A stretch of 64,000 nt of DNA, from assembly GCA_028532985.1 (NCBI GenBank), contig JANCIK010000004.1:682001-746000 (forward strand), given 5' to 3'. Numbering within the stretch: the stretch's first letter is position 1; every line of letters starts with the position of its first letter. A program made the position numbers and the translations under genes. This document shows, one piece after another, positions 24,427 to 35,406 of the stretch. This stretch comes from Stropharia rugosoannulata. Taxonomy: Eukaryota; Basidiomycota; Agaricomycetes; Agaricales; Strophariaceae. The notes beneath the pieces are model-generated. The model was not told where the DNA came from. It did not search any database and saw only the letters and a list, made by a program, of their open reading frames with translations.

Positions 24427-25945
24427 CCTAGTTGAAGCCAAAGACGACAAGGACGGTCGATGGCAGACTTTTCTAGTTCCAGAACCTCAGTTCCATGTCC
24501 GGTTCTATAACCCGTTCAATAGGGCCACAAGGAGATCATTGGCCTACCCGTATACGACTGGCACCCCTGCGACTACGATTGATGACATGTGTTTTATCAA
24601 AGATTCATGGCAGGAGATCTCCCGTCGTACACCTCGTGAGGCAGAGATCTACAGACGATTGAAGAAGTATGGTGTTAAGCATGTGGCTTCTATGCGTCTT
24701 GGCGGCGATGTCGAAGGCTTAGTAACAAGGACGCAAGACTACTTCAACGATCTTGATCACACTAATCGCTTCTCTAGCCTGGGCAAGATGATATGTCACC
24801 GCATCATACTAGAGACCGTTGCTCGAGACCTTTCATCATTTGGATGGATAAAGGTGCTTCTGTCATGTATTGCCGATGCAGTGGAAGGTATGTTTTTGTC
24901 TCCATGTCTGTAGTATTCTGCTTCATGCTTACGTGGGTATGTACTTGTAGCGAGTCAACAAGCGCATAGAGCCGGTATACTTCACAGGGATATAAGCGCC
25001 GGAAATGTCATGATCACCAGAAATAGAGATACAGGCGAGTGGAGGGGTCTTCTTGTTGACTGGGATATGTGCATGCTCTTGGACTCGGATGATATCAACA
25101 TTGTTAACAGTGATCCTCGCTCAGGGCGTACAGTAAGTCATTTAGTCTTACTACGTCGGAGCTTCTGCTGAGAACATTTTTAGGGTACTTGGGCATTCTT
25201 GTCTGTGAACGTGCTAACAAAAAGGGGTCCCCATACATTAGAGGATGATCTCGAGTCGTTTCTTTGGGTCATCACATACATAGCCCTTCGCTATTTACGA
25301 CATAACTACTCAAGCAACATTGAGATGCTATCAGACAGCTTTAAAACACTATTCTCTTTCTCAAACGACTTTAGTGCCACAAAATTATCCACCCTCTATT
25401 TGTGTACCCGAGAGGGCAGCCATCAACACATTGCAAAGTTCGAGTCTCCTGAAGTCAATGCTGTAATAAATAAGATGGCCGCTGTGTTTCATCTGCGATA
25501 CTTGAAGGACAGATCAGGAGAAAATATCCCTCCGAATATAGACCTCAACAACCCCAACGAGTTGTGGCTGTCAAATATTCTCCGTGAGCAAGCACATGCA
25601 ATGGCTCCGATGAACATTACTCCGACTGCATTGAAGTCACCTACCAACGACTCCAATCCTCCAAGTGATTCGTCTCTCTGGCAGTCCACCGACAGAGAAG
25701 ATGCAGAGTTGGAGATGGAGCCCAATGACATTGCCGCAAAGACCGGACTTAGTCCCGGAGCTCAAACAAACGCAGTGAAAAAGTTTACATTATCGTTTAT
25801 AAACCACATGGATGGCATTTCGGGCCATTACCATACTGCATGGCTCCGAGGAGAATCTGCCTCTACCTCCACATCCAAACGACGGAACAAAGTTGAAGGC
25901 GATCACAAACGAAAGGACAAAGGCAAGAAACGACGTCAAATATAG
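24427..25945 (+). pseudogene. FunK1 kinase C, 3' half with the complete catalytic core
   Basis: Continuation of the gene started at 7014. Exons: to 24887, then 24951-25132 and 25184-25945, same introns as kinase A. It holds every kinase motif: CFIKDSW, REAEIYRRL, HRDISAGNVMI, DWDMC and GTWAFLSVN, and ends KKRRQI. All three exons remain open with no stop or frameshift, so decay since the insertion is slight. The first in-frame ATG (24587) lies just before the catalytic lysine. A core-only kinase could therefore in principle be made if transcription starts in the element's right end (inference). As annotated, the gene is disrupted. Confidence 0.9.
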
Positions 25946-26132
25946 TCGGAAGTAGCCTGATACCAGGCATGATATGCTGGTAATCATGGAATTGGAAGTG
26001 AGACGCTGCGGGGATTGCCAGAAAATTTGTGCGAATTTTAAGTTTACTTTTACTGCCAGTGTGAAGTACAAGAATGACAAGGTGTAGAGAGATGGAAGTA
26101 TATGTACGGTTATTTAAGCGCTCCAAATCGTT

Positions 26133-28799
26133 TCATGTGTGCCCCACAGATATACAGTGTTTCTTACCACTACCTGAACTTGTCTGCAGTTCGGCTATTT
26201 CATCCTGCGCTATGTAACGGCGCTTCGCCGACCTTGAAAGCAGGGACATAGAGTTTACACCAGATGAGTGGGCAGAAATATCCGTTATACCGTCCAGGTG
26301 GTTGATTTGTCGTGTTGTGAGTGCTACATCGATACTCCCGCACTGTTTCAAATTGAGGATTTGGTCGTGCCGGAAATCAAAAGGAGCGTCTGCTGAGCTG
26401 GCGCAGCACCAGTTGGCTTTGTTGACTGGCGGCAGAGAGTTGTTGGTAGGTGATTTTAGACCTGATGGTGTAACGTTCAAAGGCTGCATTGCAGCCGCTC
26501 TTGTTCTGAGGAGGTCCACCAACCAGCTGTCATCGGGATCGTCGAGATTAATATGGGTAAAAGTCTTCTCAAGGCCAGTATATCTCTTGTCGTAAATAAC
26601 CTTGCCCACAGAGTCAATTATATCGTTCACCCCAGGAGCGGTGAATCGGGCAATAACGGTTTTGCTCGCATTAAAGGAACACACACTGAGAAAAGAGGCC
26701 CTTGATCCATGACTGTCGGATGAATGCGAGAAAATAGACTTGAATCTTGCTGACAGTGCAGGAAGTTTCTCGTACATGTCGTGCCGCATGAAACGTAAAG
26801 CGTCATACATAATCACCCAGAAGTATGATTCCAAATCGTCAGCTAGGGTATGTGTAACGGTAGCCGTCCTCGACGATAGATTGACTGACATGAAAGCCCA
26901 CGTCCCCTGGACAATGGCGTTATCAGCGCGGAATTGCAACTATATCATGTATGTGCTACTTACAGTACGACCTGGCGAAAAGTCTGGTGCGTCATCCAAT
27001 AGCATAGACATGTCCCAGTCGACAAGTAATCCTCTCCATTCACCGGTTTGCTTATTTCGGGTGATCATGACGTTGCCAGCACTAATATCCCTATGAAGTA
27101 TACCAGCTTTGTACGCCTGCTGCGAGGCTGCAATGTGATGTCAGTGAAGTAAGGAGACTAGGTCAACCTTATCCATACCTTGAACGGCATCGGCGACGCA
27201 TGAAATGAGAACTTTGGCCCATCCAAATGTCGACAGATCACGGGCAACCGTTTCAAGAACAAGGCGGTGACATACCATTGCGCTGAGATTTCGAGAGTGG
27301 GAGTGGTCCGCCTGATCGTGTTCACCAGAATAGTGCTGTGTCCTGGTAATCAGCCCTTCAACATCGCCCCCGAGACGCATTGAAGCTACATGTTCAACGC
27401 GGTTCTGCTTCAATAAACGGTAGATATCGGCTTCTGGCGCGGAACGAAGTGACAAGTCCTGCCACGACTCTTTTATAAAGCACATTTCGAGCGGTTCGGA
27501 AGGGTTAACCGGGGATGGAAGGGGACATGCCAGTGATCGTCTAGTTCCACGGCTGAAGGGATTATAATATCGTGAATGGAACCGGGGACTAGGGACGATG
27601 AAAGCCTCAGTGCGATCCAAGACGTTGTCCATCACTTCCACCAGAAAGAATACGTCTTTGTCTGTATCCATGGTTTTTTCTGTCTTGTCTGATTGGGATA
27701 TATGTCTGAACTCGGCGCCACCGTACCATGCCTCGCGTGGATAATGGGTGAATGCATTTCTCACAGCCTCGGGGAGGGGCCATATCCACTTGGAAACAGT
27801 TGTGTCAAATCCGCGTTGCGCTTCAGATAGCTGGCCATAGCGAAGATAGAAGTCAAATAGGGGATGAGGCCGAAGAACGTAGTCGAATCGATGACTGACT
27901 ACTGCTCCCCGTCTATCCCATCGTATAAAACGTGCATAATGTCCCATAATCAACAATGAGAATAGGTGTGTCCGAAATGCCATTGAAAGGGCGATTCCAG
28001 CATAAGCGGCAATCTCTCCAAGGGTTGCGCAGCCCCGCTTTGTTCTATTCTCACCTTGAGAAGATGTGGAAGGTAATTCTTCGTCATCGTCTGATGCATC
28101 ATCTTCAGAACGTTCGCCCGCTAGCATAGGTTTACGTGAATCAACGTATGAATTTGTTCTCACTGCGTCACCAGAGTTATTATCATTTGTCAAGTTTTCT
28201 GAGACTCTAGTTTGTGGAGAGATTGGAAGCTGATCAAGCCGCGAAATGAGTGGCTCGTCATGCTTATGACAGAACGCGTCATCCTGGTGAGTGGCCCGGA
28301 AAACTTGTTGAGTCTGGTGTAGGGAGAACGTGTTAATTTCGGGAAGACTGTCCTGCCAATATGTCGAAACGTCCACGTTAAGGTTGTTGCATTGTGGGTC
28401 AGGTTCCTTGAATTCTGAGAAACATAGCTTCTGGTTGTCGTCGCTGGTGACCCATCCGTCGAGGGCTTTTATCTATGAAATTCAACACAAAAAGTATGTT
28501 CAAGCTGTCATTAAACTCACAAAGCGCGACCGCAACCGTGACGTTGTTTGAGATTCATTCTCTAAGTCATGAATTTCAGCAAGCGCAGAGATACGCTCGT
28601 CGGTAGGAGCCTTCGCCTTGCACGATGAGGGTGTAGCCGGGTCCCATGGTAGGAAGTCCTGTAAGAACGCTTCAGGCGCGATTCCGACGCAATAGCACCC
28701 ATGCGTCTCAGCGGCAATAGAAAGCATAAAATTTGGAGGTTTAGATGGTATCTCCAGGGAGGGTGAAGTATAATGTTGAGCTAACCTTGGGAGAGGCAC
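26133..28799 (-). CDS. FunK1-type fungal protein kinase D
   Basis: Minus-strand FunK1 kinase, closest to B. Exons 28799-28521, 28471-27179, 27127-26964 and 26906-26133, with the same intron positions as B. Motifs: FIKESWQDL, EADIYRLLKQ, a catalytic loop matching the HRD(I/V)SAGNVMI of its paralogues, DWDMS, and GTWAFMSVN. The third exon keeps the loop, so the kinase is probably active. The C-terminus is shorter than in B. Homology to B's tail continues past the stop (26,030-26,130) in the same frame after a TGA, so a nonsense change has removed roughly 37 residues. The gene is convergent with kinase C, 187 bp from its stop. Confidence 0.88.
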
Positions 28800-29996
28800 A
28801 ATGTATGTGTTTCAATAACGTCTTTCCCACACTCGGCAGCATACTGTCGACATGCTTACTCTATGTGCAGAGTACCACAACAGCTTGGGTTGACTCCATG
28901 AAACAAGTTCACAAATTCGGTTTTAAAGATAAGATCTAGGGGAGGCGCACATAACACTGAGTGTTAACAAGCGTGCAAAACAGAATATAACCCACCGTCA
29001 TCTCAGTGCTCCTTCACTGGAAAGTCCTATGAGCAGACGTGCTCAAGCCAGGGGCTGCTGTCCTAGTAGTAGCGTAGGGCTGAGCGGGGATTCGCTGTAG
29101 CAATAAATGGTTTCCTCGGGGGTGCCTGACTGGTAATTACTATGTTCTGCTTCAAGCCCTCCCTTCCCTTCCACATGCGCTCGCGCTCGCGTCCCAGAAG
29201 CAGGTCCGGAGTTGGTAGTGTTACTCTTCTCGTCATGTTCACTTGGATCCTGTCGCTGTATGGAGAGACATATGGCAGAACGAATGTTAACATGCGGCTG
29301 CTATGCTTCGCCCGTCGATATGCTCCTTCCAGAAACGTTCCATCATGACGCGTTCAGACAAGTCCTTCAGGTTTGTATACGCTGCCTATTGCGCACTGAT
29401 CGCCTTTTACGTCTTTGATTCCATGAGATCTGTGTATTTTCTGAGTCGTAGATGTGTATATTGAGGCTGTTCGGAAACAGTATACGGGAACCATGGCATT
29501 GGACTGAACGATGTTGGAACGATGCCCGGTTCTGACTCCTGAGATGTTCTGTGGCCGGCTCGAGTCTACTGCTGCTATTCTTCTCACGCTCACGTTGAGA
29601 TACTTCCACTCAGTTCTTGCACAGTTCGACACTTAAAAGATATTTATGCTCCCTAGCAATTCCCCAACAAGATATTGTATGTAGTATAAACTTTTGGTAT
29701 ATTAGACCATTCCCTACAGATGCTATGACAGAAATATGAAGCTGAAACATACAATGCGAATGGATGAAAAATGACAGGAGGCATTGTCTTGGCATTGTCA
29801 CGTTACCACGTAAGTCATTTGGCAAGAAAGTAAGATCGTTAAAAATATGGTATCTATAGTTAAGTGAGTCAGCGCGACCAAAAGGGTGCAAGCCGAGAAC
29901 TCTGGTATATGTACGCACAGAAAGCAAGTCAACCAAAACAACTACCGAGTCCAATTGACAAGTACCTAACAAGTACCTGAGGCACAGTGCCGCAGT
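28800..29996. other. Gene-poor stretch
   Basis: About 1.2 kb upstream of kinase D and downstream of the next gene. Short open frames on both strands show no conserved motif or splice structure. Nothing else seen. Confidence 0.4.
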
Positions 29997-31190
29997 CTAA
30001 TCTCTACCATCCACAAATCGGGATTCATAAACATATTCTTTCTGCCTGCGGTGGCGTTTAAACAGTACCACGCCAAGAACAGAGATGACGGCGAGCACTA
30101 CAACGGCAGAAACCACGCCCGCAATAACAGACGTATGTCCCTTCTTCCTTGTGGCTGTGGGCGTCGTTGAAACGGCCGGCGACAATCCAGATGTTGTATT
30201 AGTCCCGTTCGACGGATTCGTGAGTGCGATACCACGCAAGTCATTAATTGGACCTGGGCTGACTCCCAGACCACAAAAAGTCAAAGGGTTCTGATTTTGT
30301 GTCCCGGAATAGCTGACCCCCAGTTCATGAGGCCCAGAAGAGTTCAGCATCACGCTGAAGAGCACAGGGACGGTGTTATCGAGAACACTCAGTGAGGACA
30401 AAGTCGTCCCATTGTCAATGCTATACGACACAGTTGACATTGTGGCATCGGGATTGTTATCGTTAGGGCAGTTGAACCATGTTAAGGACTGGCCTAAGTG
30501 TATGATATATCAACACCCATTACTTCACATTATATATCAACTGCGTTCTCACCAATATAATTGACCGATAGCGTGGCTGATGTGGCCGATGCTCCCTCGG
30601 TACCGCCTGGGAAGGTCCAACCACTAGTAGGATAGTGTATCTGGGGTGAGTTGAAAGGTAGGAACAACGTGTCGCTGGGTAAAGGCGACTCTGAAAGTGG
30701 GGTATACATTATATAGTCTAGATATAACTGAGGTTGCAGAGTTGAGTTACTGGCGACGGATAGTTTGACTGTATGAGTTCCATCCGAGAGGTTGTTAGCC
30801 TGGCACACCGGGAGGCCCGGGTTAAATTGAGACTCTCCAACAGCGAGAGAGGTGGAATCCACCGTGCAGTTGAATACTTTGGCGGTGTCTGACGAAATAG
30901 AAGGTTTCTGAAAAAAGGCATAACCACCGATCTTGAAGCCGACACCTGCAAGTGGGAAACGCTCAGTATACTACGACTTTCTGCTTTGAAAAGTAAATCA
31001 AAGTGCACAACTACTAACCTTCAAATATAAACGAGAAAGTTCCTCCTGAGCCAGAGCTTGCTAGCTGGTGGAAAGTGCGGTTGTAAAACGAACCAGGAGG
31101 CCCGTTGCTTTGCGGAAAGCCAACTTGCCAATTCTGACCATAAGTGATTCTAGGGTCCGAGTCATCCAGAAGTACACTGGTTGCCGCCAT
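29997..31190 (-). CDS. Single-pass membrane glycoprotein-like protein, tandem copy 1
   Basis: Three exons, 31190-31019, 30945-30553 and 30493-29997, give 353 residues. The N-terminal part (VLLDDSDPRITY...FYNRTFHQLASS) is a beta-rich ectodomain-like region with several N-glycosylation sequons. A Thr/Ser-rich stalk precedes one transmembrane helix (HTSVIAGVVSAVVVLAVISVLGVVLF, described in two pieces: TSVIAGVVSAVVV and LAVISVLGVVLF) and a short basic tail (KRHRRQKEYVY). I know this architecture from many Agaricomycete hypothetical proteins; function unknown, with cell-surface sensing or wall contact as a guess. No classical signal peptide is visible at the chosen ATG. It is a tandem paralogue of the gene at 32036-33245. 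Confidence 0.85.
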
Positions 31191-32035
31191 TTCCGGAACG
31201 GGCGAGAGAGCGGAAGAGAACGAAAAACAGTTGGGGCAGCTTCAAGCTGGTGTAATGAGAGTCAGAAGTGAAGGAAGGTGTGCTCAATGCCGTTACTTCC
31301 AGGAGCGTGTCTAATTCAAATTATAGTTGCTGTTACTGTATGCACATGGTCGTACATGATTTTGGAGCGCCCGCCAGGCTAAAATTAGCTCACCCTTGAT
31401 GGCGGTAACAGCCATCAGTGCAGTTGTGGCTTCTCTGTGAAAGAAAGACTCAATTAGGATGAGACCAAGAGCATATCCACTGTCGCATTCCAATTCAACT
31501 GTCAGATTCCTGTATTTTGTTGGATAATCAAGTCCAAAAGCAAATAGATAGTGAAAGGGTCGCTTACGCAGCAGACATTTTTCTCATGTAGTACGCCAAT
31601 TGAATAGCATAGAAATTAAATATAAAAGGCTTTATGGCAGAACGCAACTCTATTTGCCAGTTTATGCCATAGCTGATGATACTCAAAGGCAAGTCTTGCC
31701 CATGTCCGGCGAATATACCATTTCCAGAGTGTGCTCACACTGAATGCACAGCCACGAACGTTTTAATCCTTTTGGACAACTTGCTTGGCTTTCCGTAATT
31801 TGGCTGGGTTTAGCCAGGTTTGGCATATACATAACTTTATAGGAGCTTTTATAAGCGCTAAGCCTAGGCAGTGTTAATGTATTGTGGGACACAGTAAATG
31901 GTACACAAAATTTTGTAAATGAATAAACAGAGGGATATGATCAAGATACAACAGTCTGGTAGTAATGCGTAACTGGAATTGCGCTGAGTTTACGTTAGAG
32001 AATTACTACGGAGTCCCTACATGCATACACTCAGT
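31191..32035. other. Upstream region of membrane-protein copy 1, partly duplicated
   Basis: No gene seen. The segment 31,721-31,800 (core GAGTGTGCTCACAC, then CACAGCCAC and TTTTGGACAA) recurs at 33,801-33,870 upstream of copy 2, and CTAAAATTAG recurs nearer each start. The duplication therefore included the promoter. Confidence 0.6.
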
Positions 32036-33245
32036 CTAATCCCTACCATCTACGAAGGTCGATTGGTAAACGTGTCCCTTGCGTTTGCGATTATAGCGCT
32101 TAAACAACACCCCTCCTAGGACGCAGACGGCAGCTATCACTACGACACCAGCGACCACGCCAGCAATGACAGCCGTATGGCCCTTCTTTCCAGTAGCCGC
32201 GTCAGTGATCTGCGGTTGTACAGAGGTCGTATTCAAGCTAGGGCCAGTCCCATTTGTCGGATTCACATTTACGAACGCAATACCGGGCAAGTCGTTGATC
32301 GGACCGGGACTGACTCCCAGACCGCAGAATGTCAGCGTGTCCTGGGTTTGTGTCCCGGAGTAACTGAGGTGCAGCTCATGCGGTCCGGTAGTGTCCAGCA
32401 TGGCGCTGAATAACACAGGCACGGTGTTGTCGAGAACGCTGTATGAGGATAGAGCCCCGTTGTCGATGTCGTACGACACCGTTGAAGATGGATTCTGTTC
32501 GAAACTATTTTCAGGGCAGTTGAACCATGTTACTGACCGGCCTAATAAATAATACGTCAACACTCAGGACTCTCTAATACATTCATTATCAGCAGTGCTT
32601 ACCAGTATAGTTGATGGATAAAGCCACTGATGTGCCCATTGCTCCGGATGAACCATCAAAGGAGAAACCACTGTCGGGAGGAAGGTCCAGCTGGGACGAG
32701 TCGGACGGCAGAAATACTGTTTCGCTTGGCAAAATAGATTCTGATGAGAGCGGGGTGAACATGATATAGTCGAGAAATAATTGAGGCTGCTCCGTTGAAT
32801 TACTTGCGACCTTCAGGGTTACTGTATGGTTTCCATTTGTGAGGTTATTGGACTCGCACAGAGTGGCACCAAGCAAGCCGGAATTGATCAATACAGGAAT
32901 CGAGCTGGAATCCACCGTGCAGGTAAATGGGGTTGCGGGTAACGTATTGTTGCCATTGACAATATTATGCACGAAGGAGGCGGAACCACTAATTTGAAAA
33001 CTAATGCCTAAAATCGGAGATTCGGTTCAGTAGGCAGCCACAGTCTGTAAAGAGTTCGTCGAAGCGCGAGTGGATTGACCTTCGAATTTAAATGACACTG
33101 TTCCCCCCGCGGTAGAACTTTCCAGTTGATGGAACGTACGGTTGTAGTAGGAGCCAGGTCCGTTGTTCTCCTGCAACCCGGTGCTCCAGTTCTCACTGTA
33201 AGTGATTCTAGGGTCCGTGTCGTCCATAAGTACACTTGTAGCCAT
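32036..33245 (-). CDS. Single-pass membrane glycoprotein-like protein, tandem copy 2
   Basis: Three exons, 33245-33080, 33007-32603 and 32541-32036, 358 residues, with intron positions identical to copy 1. It has the same start pattern (MATSVLMDDTDPRITYSENW), a conserved QPQLFLDYIMFTPL segment, a conserved GLGVSPGPINDL segment, one transmembrane helix (TAVIAGVVAGVVVIAAVCVL) and a tail KRYNRKRKGHVYQSTFVDGRD (quoted in parts: KRYNRKRK and FVDGRD). Tail and stalk are the best conserved parts. Again no N-terminal signal peptide is visible at the chosen start, and an upstream exon cannot be excluded. Confidence 0.85.
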
Positions 33246-34242
33246 TTCCGGAAGGAGCAAGACGTAAGTAAAAGGAAGGGGAAAAAGACAGTAGGTCCAC
33301 TGGCGCTAGGCCAGGTGAGAGTTGAAAGAAGATGAGCTCCAGTTTGTACAGCGAGAAGCGCTCGGAATCCAAATCATGGTTGCTGTTATGTACATAGACG
33401 TACGGGATCAAGGAGCGCTCGTGAGCCTAAAATTAGTACAATCCTAGTAGCATAATGGCTACCATCAGATTAGATCAGTGCGGCTGTTGCTATTTAGCTC
33501 GTGCAAGACTGTTCCGGCTGCAAATGTATTACCCATTTCTTATCCAACTGTCACAGTCTATGTAAGTAATAAGCATTCTATTGGCTTTTCTGACACAAAG
33601 AAGACTAGAAATACCTATTGCTATGTTTGTCAAACTTCGTGTCATGGAACACATGTTTCATTCTCAGATCTCAGAGCTATATCATAGAGGAGATGCTGAA
33701 GGATAGCAGTCATGTGCGTGTACCTATATCCCAGCCTGTCAGTTTATGCAGTAGAGGACAGTCCTTTCAGAGCCAAATCGCACCCATAGTACTACACCAA
33801 TTCCGGAGTGTGCTCACACTACATACACAGCCACCAATTGGTTTGGTCCTTTTGGACAAGCTCCTTCACTTTCCAACCATTTTGTAGGATGTTCCGTGAA
33901 GAAAAATTAAAAGCAAAAACAAAGGCGGCATCTATTACGTGACCAACATGGAGAAAGCTTGGAATGAAATTACGCCAGGTAAAATGATATGCCCTCTACA
34001 TACTGTAATAGTCGTACATGTGTAAACCAGCTGAATCCACAGTATGCAGTCCAGATAAAAAGAAATAAAAAACACAAGAAAGAACAAGAAAATGCTGTAG
34101 CGCGCCTCCCACAAAGTACTCTACTGTAGTTGTAAACAAGATGAAAATGATTCTAAGTACGCAGAAAGAGTTCAGATACACAAGCCTCTATATGCATAGG
34201 CAAATGAGGGCGTCACCTAATGATCAGCATGCACGCTCACTA
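33246..34242. other. Gene-poor stretch upstream of membrane-protein copy 2
   Basis: About 1 kb without a convincing gene. It contains the second copy of the duplicated promoter segment (33,801-33,870). Confidence 0.45.
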
Positions 34243-35406
34243 TCACTTGTAAGAAGGCACCGCCGCAAGGTTGCTGAGACTACTGATTCGCCGACTGTTC
34301 CGCGCCTCGACCAGCGAAATAGGGTTCTTCAGCGGCTCACCGCGGTCCAAACACTCGAGCGGAATCATGCCCTGTTCGCCGTCGCTGTTCATGGCCAGTG
34401 CCCAGCCGTCATCGTACTTCGCGATCACCCTAATATGTTCCCCAATCTTAATAGCCAGTTCATCAGGCAGCGTCGTGATGAACGTGCAGACGACGGTGAA
34501 CGTGAACAGCGACGCTGCCGCTGTTCCCGCGGCGGCTACAACCGGCCCGATACCGGTCCCGGTCGCTGATGATGGTGGGGCGGGGGTGGCGGGGCTGTTG
34601 AGAGCCTGCGGGGGCGCCGCGATTATCATCGAGTCGCTCGCGTTACGCACGATCAGGTTCCCCACACGCCCCGCATCCTGTTCGCCTGGAGTCACAGGCT
34701 CCCCACTGTCCACCCCTGCGGCCTCCGGCACCGGCCCCGATGACGTGAAGACGAACGGCTTGGGCTCCTTGTACCCCACGCCGAAGGGCAGGGGCGTGAT
34801 GATAGACCGCCGCGCCCACGCGCCCGCGACGTTCTGCCGCTTCTGGATTGCGCGCCGGCGTAGGAGGATGAGAGCCACGACCGCGATCAGCGCGAGAATG
34901 CCGATGACGACCCCCGCGATGCCACCCCCTGACAGCGTGGTGGGCGAGCTGGCGAGGGCCTCCGCGTTTCTGGGCGTGGCGGTGATAGAGGGGACGGCAC
35001 TGGTCGTGGTGGGTGCAGTTGATGTTGATAAAGGGGGCGGGGGTGGGGGCGTTGTCGCGCTGCTAGTCGAGCTCGATGTGGCTGGGGTGGACGCAAAGGT
35101 TGAAGTAGACGTCGAGGAAGTGGCCTGGCTGCTCGACGACGTCTCCGAGCTCGTGTTCGGAGTGGGGGTGGAAATTGAAGTAGGGAGGTTCTCCGTCTTG
35201 ACCGTCGAGAAAGTGGTCCACATCGTTGACGACGCTGAAGTTAACACGGGTAAAGTCTCGATTATGGTGAGGGTGACCGGGGTGGGCAGGTCGTCGAGAC
35301 CGCCGCCATCGGGCTCCTCGTCGCTGGTTGATTTTCCTAGTTCTTGTCGTTTCCGCGGGAAATCACGCACTGCGTGGGCGCGGCGGCGACGGTACTTGCC
35401 ATGCAT
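34243..35406 (-). CDS. Ser/Thr-rich single-pass membrane protein with C-terminal SH3 domain
   Basis: Single-exon gene, 387 residues. The N-terminal ~155 residues are Ser/Thr/Pro-rich, typical of an O-mannosylated stalk. A transmembrane helix lies at about residues 160-182 (GIAGVVIGILALIAVVALIL), followed by basic RRRAIQKR. An SH3 domain lies near residues 300-356: a variant of the usual ALYDY start (VVCTFITTLPDELAI), then GEHIRVIAKYDDGWALAM and GMIPLECLD. This layout resembles fungal surface proteins such as yeast Fus1, which couple membrane events to the actin/polarity machinery; equivalence is not shown. The first residues (MHGKYRRRRAH) are basic and not a signal peptide, so topology or the start may differ. 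A long open frame on the other strand is a composition artefact. Confidence 0.85.
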   Translation of the reverse strand: MHGKYRRRRAHAVRDFPRKRQELGKSTSDEEPDGGGLDDLPTPVTLTIIETLPVLTSASSTMWTTFSTVKTENLPTSISTPTPNTSSETSSSSQATSSTSTSTFASTPATSSSTSSATTPPPPPPLSTSTAPTTTSAVPSITATPRNAEALASSPTTLSGGGIAGVVIGILALIAVVALILLRRRAIQKRQNVAGAWARRSIITPLPFGVGYKEPKPFVFTSSGPVPEAAGVDSGEPVTPGEQDAGRVGNLIVRNASDSMIIAAPPQALNSPATPAPPSSATGTGIGPVVAAAGTAAASLFTFTVVCTFITTLPDELAIKIGEHIRVIAKYDDGWALAMNSDGEQGMIPLECLDRGEPLKNPISLVEARNSRRISSLSNLAAVPSYK

